Shown in pieces: positions 1-5,362 of a stretch of DNA of 7,810 nucleotides. The notes below the pieces were generated by a model. That model was not told where the DNA came from. It worked only from the letters and a program-made list of their open reading frames with translations, and did not search any database. The stretch covers positions 1 through 7,810 of the forward strand of contig JASHXN010000117.1 of the NCBI GenBank assembly GCA_030043505.1, read 5' to 3'. Origin of the DNA: Thermoplasmata archaeon (GTDB lineage Archaea; Thermoplasmatota; Thermoplasmata; UBA184). Every line of letters starts with the position of its first letter. The stretch's first letter is position 1. The position numbers and the translations under genes were made by a program.

Positions 1-458
1 GGCTCGTTGATGATGCGGACGACCTCGAGGCCGGCGATCGCCCCGGCGTCCTTCGTCGCCTGGCGCTGGTTGTCGTTGAAGTAGGCGGGCACGGTGATGA
101 CGGCCTTCTCGACCTTCTCGCCGAGGAACGCCTCCGCGTCCCGCTTGATCTTCTGGAGGAGGAACGCCGACAGCTGCTGGGGCGTGTACGACTTCCCGTA
201 GAGCGTGTACTTGTAGTCGGTCCCCATCTTCCGCTTGAACGCCGTGACCGTCCCCTCGGGGTTGGAGATCGCCTGACGGCGCGCCGGTTCGCCGACGATC
301 AGCTGGCCGTCCTTCGTGAACGCCACGTACGACGGGAACGCCTTGCCTCCGCCGACGGTCGTCCCCTCCGCGCTCGGGATGATCTGCGGGCGGCCGCCTT
401 CCAGCAGCGCCGCGGCCGAGTTGCTCGTTCCGAGGTCGATTCCCAGGATCTTCGCCAT
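1..458 (-). CDS. dnaK: Molecular chaperone DnaK (Hsp70), N-terminal part, cut by the window edge
   Basis: ATP-dependent cytosolic chaperone that binds unfolded protein segments, normally with DnaJ and GrpE. The first 152 residues are visible, all from the nucleotide-binding domain; the rest lies left of the window. It opens [17 protein letters not shown], with the Hsp70 phosphate-binding signature at residues 7-14, and has the conserved block [20 protein letters not shown] followed by [10 protein letters not shown] near the visible end. Between residues about 75 and 100 it lacks the roughly 25-residue insertion found in E. coli DnaK, the short form known from archaea and Gram-positive bacteria. 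The ATG at 458 is set by the family N-terminus and by AAGGT (467-471) eight bases upstream. The gene is divergent from the HAD gene. Archaeal DnaK is generally thought to be acquired from bacteria; base composition here matches its neighbours. Identity is very secure. Confidence 0.98.
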   Translation of the reverse strand, partial: MAKILGIDLGTSNSAAALLEGGRPQIIPSAEGTTVGGGKAFPSYVAFTKDGQLIVGEPARRQAISNPEGTVTAFKRKMGTDYKYTLYGKSYTPQQLSAFLLQKIKRDAEAFLGEKVEKAVITVPAYFNDNQRQATKDAGAIAGLEVVRIINE

Positions 459-516
459 GCTCTCTTACCTTGAACGACGCGGCCACCGGCGAGCCGGCGC
501 CTCGTCGCGTTCGTTT

Positions 517-541
517 CGATAAGTAATCTCTACTATAAAAG
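517..541 (-). promoter_or_regulatory. Probable dnaK promoter (two TATA-like elements)
   Basis: This is the only AT-rich stretch in the dnaK/HAD intergenic gap. Read on the minus strand it holds CTTTTATAG (541-533) and, closer to the gene, ACTTATCG (524-517). Archaeal TATA boxes lie about 26 bases before the transcription start, so the first predicts a start near 511 and a leader of about 50 bases, and the second a leader of about 35. Both leave room for the Shine-Dalgarno AAGGT at 467-471. The element CTATAAAAG on the plus strand could equally serve the divergent HAD gene. No inverted-repeat heat-shock operator is evident. Which element is used cannot be told from sequence. Confidence 0.5.
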
Positions 542-658
542 CACAACACATCGGCGGCCTCGGAGAAGGAGCGCGAACCCGACGGAGCTGCGGGGGACCC
601 GCGGGCTCGGACGGCGCCCCGTCGCAACCGTGATGGGAGCTCGGTCGGCTTCGGGGAC

Positions 659-1432
659 GTGGTAGGTTCGGGGCGAGGGAACCGGGCGGTGCTCGTCGAC
701 CTGGACGACACGCTCTTCGACCACACCTACGCCAGCCGCGCGGCGCTCGCCAGCGTGCGGCGGCGCGAAGCGTGGCTGCGCCGCAAGTCGCCCTCCGAGG
801 TCCTGCGCACGTACCTCGAGGCCCTGGAGTCGGACCAGCCGGCGATCCGAGCCGGAACGATCACGGTCGAAGCGTCGCGGAGCGCCCGCTGGGGTAGGCT
901 GGGAGAGCTCTGCGGGGAGCCGCTCGATCCCGCCCGACGCTCCGAGCTCGCCCGGAGCTATCGAGCCGCCTACGAACGCCATCGAAGAGCGGTCCCGGGG
1001 GCCGTAGCCGCGCTCCGCGGACTCCGGGGAGCGGCCACGGTCGTGGTCGTCAGCAACGGTCCGGAGGACGAACAGTCCGACAAGCTGCGCCGACTCGGCC
1101 TGGAACCCTGGGTCGCGGGCCTCGTGACGTCCGGGAGGACGGGCATTGCCAAGCCCGATCGCCGCATCTTCGAGGAAGCGCTCGACGTCGCGGGGGCGCC
1201 CCGGGCGTCGACGACCATGCTCGGCGACTCGTGGGAGAACGACGTCGTCGGAGCGCTCGGCGCCGGGATACGGCCGGTGTGGTTCAACCGTTTCCGCCGG
1301 CCCGCACCGAGCGGGTCCGACGTCGCGGAGCTCACCGGATTCGGCACCCCCGAACGGGTCCGGAAGTTCCTGCTCGGCCCGCCGCACCCGGGCCGGCGGA
1401 ACGAGCGGCGTCTCGCGCCGCGCGAGTTATAG
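659..1432 (+). CDS. HAD-superfamily hydrolase (probable small-molecule phosphatase)
   Basis: Haloacid dehalogenase-type phosphohydrolase of 257 residues, cytosolic, probably removing phosphate from a small metabolite through an aspartyl-phosphate intermediate. All four HAD motifs are present: motif I DLDDTLFD with nucleophile Asp14 and acid/base Asp16; motif II VVSNG with Ser132; motif III Lys165 in AKPDRRIF; motif IV GDSWENDV with Asp190 and Asp195. The helical stretch between motifs I and II (about residues 22-118) is a C1-type cap, as in the YjjG/phosphoglycolate phosphatase-like group; the substrate cannot be read from sequence. The start is uncertain: GTG at 659 gives 13 residues before Asp14, while an in-frame GTG at 689 has GAGGGA (675-680) eight bases upstream and would start at VLVDLDDT. 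The tail after about residue 240 is basic and probably disordered. It is followed after 22 bases by the M20 gene, likely in one transcript. Confidence 0.9.
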   Translation: MVGSGRGNRAVLVDLDDTLFDHTYASRAALASVRRREAWLRRKSPSEVLRTYLEALESDQPAIRAGTITVEASRSARWGRLGELCGEPLDPARRSELARSYRAAYERHRRAVPGAVAALRGLRGAATVVVVSNGPEDEQSDKLRRLGLEPWVAGLVTSGRTGIAKPDRRIFEEALDVAGAPRASTTMLGDSWENDVVGALGAGIRPVWFNRFRRPAPSGSDVAELTGFGTPERVRKFLLGPPHPGRRNERRLAPREL

Positions 1433-1454
1433 TGCCCCGCCGACTCGACGGAGA

Positions 1455-2654
1455 GTGTCGAGGCCGGTCGTCGCGTGGACCCGCGCCGCCCGCGCGGCGC
1501 TGCCCGCGATGCGCGCGTGGCGCTCCGCGATCCATCAGGAGCCGGAACTCTCCGGGCAAGAGACGAAGACCCGCGACAAGCTGCTGGCGGCCCTCGCGGA
1601 ATTGGGGATCCCGACGACGACCTACCGGAACGGCGTCCACGGTGTCACCGGAGTCCTGAACGCGCACGCCGCGGGCCCGGTCGTCGCGCTCCGGGCCGAC
1701 ATGGATGCGCTCCCGGTGTCCGAGAAGACGGATCTTCCGTTCCGCTCGCGACGCCCGGGCACGATGCACGCCTGCGGCCACGACGTCCACATGGCGTCCC
1801 TCCTCGGCGCCGCGACGATCCTGGCCCGGAATCCGGCGGCCTTGGGAGGCCCGGTCAAGCTGCTGTTCCAGCCGTCCGAGGAGGAAGGGGCCCGCGGGGG
1901 CGCCCTCCCGATGATCGAACAGGGATGCCTCGACGACCCGAAGGTCCGTTTCGTCGTCGGGCAGCATGTCGACCCTAGCCTGCCGCTCGGCACGTTCGGA
2001 TGGGGGGTCGGGCCGTTCATGGCCGCCGCCGACTTCTTCCGCATCACGGTGCACGGACGGGGCGGACACGCGTCGACCCCGCAGCAGGGACCGGACGCGG
2101 TGTTCGTCGCGAGCGAGATCGTCACCGGAGTTCAGGCGCTGGCGAGCCGCGTGCGCGACCCGTGCGACCCCGTCGTCGTGAGCGTCGGCTCGATCCACGG
2201 GGGCACGCGCGACAACATCCTCCCGGAGGAGGTCGTGCTCGAGGGGACGGTGCGGACGGTCCGCGCGGCGACCCGCGATGCGATGGAGGAGGCGTTCCGG
2301 CGGAGGGTCCGTGGGCTCGCCGCCAGCCTCGGAGCCCGCGCCGCCATCACCTACCGGCGGGGCTACCCGCCGTTGGTGAATCCGCGGGAGGCGACGCTCA
2401 CCGTCGTTCGGGCCCTCGAGGTCGAGTTCGGCCGGCCGGCGCTCGCCGAGATGGAGCATCCGCTCCTCGGCGCCGAGGACTTCGCGCGGTACCTCGAGAA
2501 GGTGCCGGGGACGTTCCTGCGGCTCGGCGTCCGGGAAAAGGGACCGCCCGCGAGCCTCCACAGCGCAACGTTCGCCCCTCCGGAAGCGGCGATGGTGTAC
2601 GGAGCGGCGGCGCTCGCCGCGGCCGCGGTCGGTCTGCAGCACGGGGCCGGATGA
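1455..2654 (+). CDS. M20-family metallo-amidohydrolase (N-acyl amino acid / IAA-amino acid hydrolase type)
   Basis: Dinuclear metal hydrolase of the M20D group, which cleaves N-acyl bonds of amino acid conjugates (aminoacylase, hippurate or IAA-conjugate hydrolase-like); the acyl group is not predictable. With GTG at 1455 it has 399 residues, the family length. Visible motifs: AWRSAIHQEPELSGQE at 21-36; ALRADMDALPV at 78-88; metal ligands Cys107 and His109 in HACGHDVH; the QPSEEEG block with general base Glu142 and metal ligand Glu143; His171 in GQHVDP; His369 in LHSATF. The lid/dimerisation domain spans about 185-300 with GRGGHAS (His205). No good Shine-Dalgarno precedes GTG 1455 (GGAG ends one base before it); ATG 1509 is an alternative but leaves only two residues before the conserved Trp. 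A longer reading frame running upstream from a TTG at 1146 overlaps the HAD gene and is not believed. The stop overlaps the next start (ATGA), indicating translational coupling. Confidence 0.93.
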   Translation: MSRPVVAWTRAARAALPAMRAWRSAIHQEPELSGQETKTRDKLLAALAELGIPTTTYRNGVHGVTGVLNAHAAGPVVALRADMDALPVSEKTDLPFRSRRPGTMHACGHDVHMASLLGAATILARNPAALGGPVKLLFQPSEEEGARGGALPMIEQGCLDDPKVRFVVGQHVDPSLPLGTFGWGVGPFMAAADFFRITVHGRGGHASTPQQGPDAVFVASEIVTGVQALASRVRDPCDPVVVSVGSIHGGTRDNILPEEVVLEGTVRTVRAATRDAMEEAFRRRVRGLAASLGARAAITYRRGYPPLVNPREATLTVVRALEVEFGRPALAEMEHPLLGAEDFARYLEKVPGTFLRLGVREKGPPASLHSATFAPPEAAMVYGAAALAAAAVGLQHGAG

Positions 2655-4027
2655 ACGTCGAGCGCCTCCGCCGCGACTTCCCGGCGTTGCAGCGGTCCGG
2701 CGAGCACGGGCCGCCGGCGTACCTCGACTCGGCGTGCATGTCGCTCGTCCCGGCGCCGGTGCTCGCCGCCATGGAGGAGTACTACACCGACTACCCCGGC
2801 TGCGCGGGCCGGAGCCTGCACCGGTTCTCGGAGGAGGTCGGACGGCGGTTCGAGGGGGCGCGCGCCACGTTCGCCCGCTTCTTCGGGGCGGGGGCGCCGG
2901 AGAACGTCGTCTTTCTGCGGAACGCCACCGAAGCGATCAACGTCGTCGCGCACGGGTTGGACTGGAAACGCGGCGACCGCGTCCTGGTCAGCGACCGGGA
3001 GCACAATTCGAACCTGGTCGTCTGGCAGCGGCTCGCCCGCACGCGGGGGATCCGTCTCGACGTGCTCCGGCTCCCCGACGACGGAGGGTTCGACGGCGAC
3101 GCGTTCGAGACCGCGCTCGAGCCGGGCGTCCGACTGGTGAGCCTCTTCCACACCTCCAACCTCGACGGGCGCACCCTCCCGCTGCGGGAGATCGTCGAGC
3201 GGAGCCACGCCCGCGGGGCGCTCGTGCTCGCGGACGGTTGCCAGGCGGCGCCGCACCTCCCGGTCGACCTCGGCCGGCTCGGGGTCGACGCCTACGCGGT
3301 GTCGGCGCACAAGATGCTCGGGCCGAACGGCGTCGGGGCGCTGCTGGGCCGGCCCGAGCTGCTCGAGCGCCTGGAGCCGCTGTCGGTCGGCGGGGAGACG
3401 GTCGAGTGGTCGACCCTCACCGACCACGCGCTCCGGGCCCCGCCGCACCGGTTCGAGGCCGGGCTGCAGAACTACGCGGGCGTGCTCGGGGCCGAGGCGG
3501 GCTTGGAGTACCTCCGCCGGGTAGGGCTGCCCGAGGTCGAAGCGCACCAGCGAGAACGGTGCCGGGAAGCGTTCCGGGGCCTGGCGGGCGAGCCGCGCCT
3601 TCACGTGCTGGGGTCGTCCGACCCGGCGGCGCGTCCGAGCTTGTTCGCCTTCACGCTGGACGGGCTCGACCCGAACGACGTGGCGATCTATCTGGACGAG
3701 GGCCACGGCGTGCTCGTCCGCTCCGGCCGCCACTGCGTGCACTCGTTCTACGCCGACCGCGGCTTGACGGGGAACGTCCGCGCGTCGTTCTACCTGTACA
3801 CGGACCCGGAGGACGTCCGGCGGTTCGTCACGGGGGTGCGCGAACTCCTCGCGCGCGTCCCGGCGGGCGGGCTCAGCGGTACATCGGCTGGGACGGGGTC
3901 CCCGGGGGCTCGGGCCGCGCGCGGTCGGCCGCGCGGCGCTGGATCTGGAGCAGCTGCTGCTCGATCCGCTCCGCCTCGGCGTAGAGCGGCACGGGGTCGA
4001 GCGGGCTCCGGAGCAGGATCCGGTTGA
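2651..4027 (+). CDS. Class V aminotransferase-fold PLP enzyme, SufS/CsdA-like cysteine desulfurase, with C-terminal extension
   Basis: PLP enzyme probably releasing sulfur from cysteine as an enzyme persulfide for Fe-S cluster or other thio-cofactor synthesis. Of 458 residues the first 405 or so form the fold. Visible residues: Thr94 in RNATEAIN; His118 in EHNSN (stacks on PLP in SufS); SNLDG at 169-173; Asp195 in ADGCQAAPH; Schiff-base Lys221 in SAHKMLGPNGVG; Arg359 and Cys362 in RSGRHC, the SufS active-site cysteine position; Arg379 in NVRASFYLYT. Cys362 favours desulfurase over the non-desulfurase members of this fold (such as epimerases), though a different lyase or transaminase is possible. 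The ATG at 2651 overlaps the M20 stop by four bases. No SufB/C/D or scaffold gene is visible. Residues after about 407 are a Gly/Ala/Arg/Ser-rich tail encoded antisense to the PAC2 gene, so the normal family end is exceeded by about 50 residues. Confidence 0.88.
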   Translation: MNVERLRRDFPALQRSGEHGPPAYLDSACMSLVPAPVLAAMEEYYTDYPGCAGRSLHRFSEEVGRRFEGARATFARFFGAGAPENVVFLRNATEAINVVAHGLDWKRGDRVLVSDREHNSNLVVWQRLARTRGIRLDVLRLPDDGGFDGDAFETALEPGVRLVSLFHTSNLDGRTLPLREIVERSHARGALVLADGCQAAPHLPVDLGRLGVDAYAVSAHKMLGPNGVGALLGRPELLERLEPLSVGGETVEWSTLTDHALRAPPHRFEAGLQNYAGVLGAEAGLEYLRRVGLPEVEAHQRERCREAFRGLAGEPRLHVLGSSDPAARPSLFAFTLDGLDPNDVAIYLDEGHGVLVRSGRHCVHSFYADRGLTGNVRASFYLYTDPEDVRRFVTGVRELLARVPAGGLSGTSAGTGSPGARAARGRPRGAGSGAAAARSAPPRRRAARGRAGSGAGSG

Positions 4028-4685
4028 TCGTCTCGATCACCTTCGCCGCCGCACGGGCGTCCGGATAGTCCGCCTGCGCCTCGGCCAGGAACGTCAGCAC
4101 GTCGAAGCCCCGCCGTCGGCCCTCGTTCAGGAGCACCCCGGCGATGCCGGTGATAACCCCCTCCGTGAACGGGATCGTGTTCGGTTCGATGTACAGGTCG
4201 CGGGCCTTCCGCGTGCTCGCGATCCCGAACACCTTCACGTCGGCGATGCCGCCGCGCGCCTTCCGCGGCGCCGCGCTCGGCGTTTCGACCACGAGACCCT
4301 CCGGCGACACGAGCAGCGAGCACCGCTGCTCCTGGACCCAGTCGAGGATCGCGGTCGCGAGCGGCGGGATCACTGCGGGCGCCGGATGGAACTCGGAGAC
4401 GAAGGCGACGATCTTGTCGGCGCCCTTGCCGGTGCGGTCCGCCTTGGGACGGCCCGCGTAGATCCGGACCGGATGCTGCGGGATCCCGTTGCGGACGAGC
4501 GAGACCGTCGGGAAGGCGGGGGACTCCACGATGCCGATCTGCTCCATCTGCAGCGTGTCGATGAGGTAGTTCGCGACGATCGAGCTGACGAGCCCGACCG
4601 ACGGGAAGCCGTCGATGACGATCGCGCCCTCGACGTCGATCCGTTTGACTTCGTAGATCCTGACCGACTCCCCCGTCGCGGCCAT
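3873..4685 (-). CDS. PAC2-family protein, probable archaeal proteasome assembly chaperone homologue (PbaA/PbaB-like)
   Basis: 270-residue member of the PAC2 family, whose eukaryotic members (PAC1/PAC2) and archaeal PbaA/PbaB relate to 20S proteasome assembly. The core is at about 8-225: IEGA-type strand VEGAIVIDGFPSVGLVSSIVANYLI (positions 18-42), then IGIVESPAFPTVSLVRNG, the long central strand-helix segment with VAFVSEFHPAPAVIPPLATAIL (about 93-114), and FTEGVITGIAGVLLNEGRRRGFDVLTFLAEA near 173-203. A charged amphipathic helix at about 230-255 is followed by a Pro-rich linker and the C-terminal residues PMYR. Met-Tyr-Arg fits the hydrophobic-Tyr-X motif by which proteasome activators and chaperones dock into alpha-ring pockets. 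Start ATG 4685 has GAGAGGT (4703-4697) eleven bases upstream, inside the preceding gene, which ends three bases earlier: an operon. Its 3' end lies under the convergent PLP gene. Some family members are of unknown function, so the proteasome link is inference. Confidence 0.88.
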   Translation of the reverse strand: MAATGESVRIYEVKRIDVEGAIVIDGFPSVGLVSSIVANYLIDTLQMEQIGIVESPAFPTVSLVRNGIPQHPVRIYAGRPKADRTGKGADKIVAFVSEFHPAPAVIPPLATAILDWVQEQRCSLLVSPEGLVVETPSAAPRKARGGIADVKVFGIASTRKARDLYIEPNTIPFTEGVITGIAGVLLNEGRRRGFDVLTFLAEAQADYPDARAAAKVIETINRILLRSPLDPVPLYAEAERIEQQLLQIQRRAADRARPEPPGTPSQPMYR

Positions 4686-4688
4686 CGG

Positions 4689-5048
4689 TTACAGCGACCT
4701 CTCGACGATCTGGCCGAGCTCCTTCGAGACGAGGTCGACCAGGTCCTTCGTGAGCTCGCGCCGGACCTCGGCCGGGAGCGCGGCGAGCCCGAGCCGCGCG
4801 GTCGCGGTGCCGACGCGGACGACCGCGGCGTACTCGGACGCGCGCGCCTGGAGGAGCGCCCGGACCGCCTCGCGCAGGTCGTGCTCCAGCTTCGGGTCGT
4901 CGTGGAGCGTTTTCTCGAGGTGCTTGCGGATCTCGTCCTTGACGATGTCCCGCGTCACCTCGCGGACCAGCTCCTCGGGTCGGAGCAGCTCGCGCGAACT
5001 GCGGACGAGCACATCGATCGGCTCGCCGGACGATCCGCCGTCGCCCAT
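4689..5048 (-). CDS. Small helical protein of unknown function, first gene of the PAC2 operon
   Basis: 119-residue protein that I do not recognise. After a short Gly/Ser-rich head (residues 1-9) it is almost wholly charged amphipathic helix: EELVREVTRDIVKDEIRKHL (25-44), then PKLEHDLREAVRALLQARASEY (52-73), a less charged segment VVRVGTATARLGLAALP (76-92), and a last helix PAEVRRELTKDLVDLVSKELGQIVERSL to the end. There is no signal peptide, membrane helix, cysteine or metal motif. Support for its being real: codon use like its neighbours, a TATA box 27 bases before the ATG, and a three-base gap to the PAC2 gene whose Shine-Dalgarno it contains. The sequence suggests a helical bundle or oligomerisation partner; a role with PAC2 is only inferred from linkage. 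Confidence 0.8.
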   Translation of the reverse strand: MGDGGSSGEPIDVLVRSSRELLRPEELVREVTRDIVKDEIRKHLEKTLHDDPKLEHDLREAVRALLQARASEYAAVVRVGTATARLGLAALPAEVRRELTKDLVDLVSKELGQIVERSL

Positions 5049-5071
5049 CGCGCCGCCGACCGGCCCCCGGA

Positions 5072-5079
5072 GGATAAGG
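5072..5079 (-). promoter_or_regulatory. TATA box of the PAC2 operon (leaderless start)
   Basis: On the minus strand this reads CCTTATCC, in otherwise GC-saturated DNA. Its centre is about 27 bases before the ATG at 5048, the usual archaeal TATA-to-start distance, and no Shine-Dalgarno lies between. The transcript therefore probably begins at or next to the ATG (leaderless). Inference from spacing only. Confidence 0.5.
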
Positions 5080-5125
5080 GTTCGCGTCGGACGGCGGCGC
5101 GCCGGAGCCGGCCGGCCCGAGCACG

Positions 5126-5138
5126 CGAAGCCGTTAAT
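5126..5138 (+). promoter_or_regulatory. Probable tRNA-Ala promoter (BRE/TATA-like)
   Basis: CGAAGCCGTTAATG: a purine-containing BRE-like stretch followed by TTAATG (5133-5138), the only AT-rich element before the tRNA. Its centre is about 29 bases before the mature tRNA 5' end at 5165, so transcription would start a few bases upstream, leaving a short 5' leader for RNase P. The match to TATA consensus is weak. Confidence 0.4.
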
Positions 5139-5164
5139 GCCCGAGGTCCTTCGCCGCGGAACGT

Positions 5165-5269
5165 GGGCCGGTAGATCAGCGGAAGATCGCTACCTTGGCA
5201 AGGTAGAGGTCGCGAGTTCAAAGGGCCCGCGGGCCACCCCCGCGGCGCCGGAACTTCTCGCCCGGTCCA
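5165..5269 (+). tRNA. tRNA-Ala (anticodon GGC), interrupted by a T-loop intron
   Basis: Exons 5165-5222 and 5256-5269 give a 72-base tRNA. Acceptor stem 5165-5171 pairs with 5262-5268 and includes G3:U70 (5167 with 5266), the alanine identity pair; discriminator is A73 (5269) and CCA is not encoded. D-stem GATC (5174-5177) pairs with GATC (5185-5188) around a 7-base loop; anticodon stem CTACC/GGTAG (5190-5194 / 5202-5206) closes loop TTGGCAA with anticodon GGC at 5197-5199; variable loop AGGTC; T-stem GCGAG (5212-5216) pairs with CTCGC (5257-5261). Without removing 5223-5255 the T-loop would be 40 bases; with it removed the loop is TTCAAAT, the normal form. It decodes GCC/GCU alanine codons. 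A tRNA finder not allowing non-canonical introns could miss or truncate it. Confidence 0.93.
5223..5255 (+). other. Archaeal tRNA intron at position 59/60 (33 bases)
   Basis: The intron is removed by tRNA-splicing endonuclease at a bulge-helix-bulge. At the mature-tRNA-preserving register: outer helix is the T-stem; central helix pairs 5217-5219 with 5251-5253 plus an A.G apposition (5220/5250); the 5' bulge is AA|G (5221-5223) and the 3' bulge CT|T (5254-5256), cut between second and third base as in canonical 37/38 introns. The intron's own hairpin pairs 5224-5233 with 5239-5249 (one bulged C at 5246) around a five-base loop. A second register with a perfect four-base helix, GTTC (5216-5219) with GAAC (5251-5254), is also possible in the precursor. 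29 of 33 bases are G or C. Confidence 0.85.
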
Positions 5270-5287
5270 CTCCCCTCCGCGAGGTGG

Positions 5288-5327
5288 CCCTTCGGCAGCT
5301 GTCGAAAGGGGGGAACGACACGAAGGG
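5288..5327 (+). promoter_or_regulatory. Candidate operator repeats upstream of the mevalonate operon
   Basis: CCCTTCG (5288-5294) is matched by CGAAAGGG (5303-5310) as an imperfect 23-base palindrome centred on CAGCTG, and again exactly inverted by CGAAGGG (5321-5327). The third copy abuts the BRE and TATA box of the downstream operon, where a bound repressor would block initiation. The HTH protein encoded immediately downstream is the obvious candidate ligand (autoregulation). Alternatively the palindrome may be a 3' hairpin of the tRNA transcript. No assay or comparative evidence here. Confidence 0.35.
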
Positions 5328-5333
5328 AGGCGA

Positions 5334-5340
5334 TTTATAG
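5334..5340 (+). promoter_or_regulatory. TATA box of the HTH-HMG-CoA synthase-thiolase operon
   Basis: TTTATAG, preceded by a purine-rich BRE-like run (GGGAGGCGA). Its centre is 26 bases before the GTG start at 5363 and there is no Shine-Dalgarno in between, so the transcript very likely begins at the GTG itself (leaderless). Internal genes of the operon, by contrast, carry Shine-Dalgarno sites. Confidence 0.7.
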
Positions 5341-5362
5341 CGCGGGCGGCTCGTCGGGTCCC

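Noticed and set aside
533..1387. Long open frame on the minus strand opposite the HAD gene
   Set aside because: Arg/Gly/Pro-rich translation with no family motifs, antisense to a gene carrying all four HAD motifs; a GC-rich shadow frame. The same applies to the long minus-strand frames at 1332-2642, 2363-3742 and 6037-7296.
1146..1454. N-terminal extension of the M20 gene from a TTG inside the HAD gene
   Set aside because: It would add about 100 low-complexity Ser/Arg residues overlapping the HAD coding region in another frame; the family length is met from GTG 1455.
2000..2650. Extension of the PLP gene upstream through the M20 gene
   Set aside because: The added translation is Arg/Gly/Pro-rich shadow sequence; the ATG at 2651 gives the correct family N-terminus and an ATGA overlap.
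3790..5124. Minus-strand 444-residue open frame covering the PAC2 operon
   Set aside because: Different frame from PAC2 and the helical gene, with compositionally biased translation and no motifs; the two shorter frames have family match, start signals and tight spacing.
5165..5222. Truncated tRNA pseudogene, lacking a 3' half
   Set aside because: The 3' half is found after 33 bases at 5256-5269, restoring T-stem and acceptor stem exactly, with a bulge-helix-bulge at the junctions.
5288..5310. Intrinsic terminator after the tRNA
   Set aside because: The palindrome is imperfect and not followed by a T run; archaeal termination normally uses oligo-T, absent here. Kept instead as a possible operator.
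4750..5340. Plus-strand open frame across the helical gene and the tRNA
   Set aside because: Antisense to a better supported gene and runs through the tRNA; Ser/Arg-rich with no recognisable domain.
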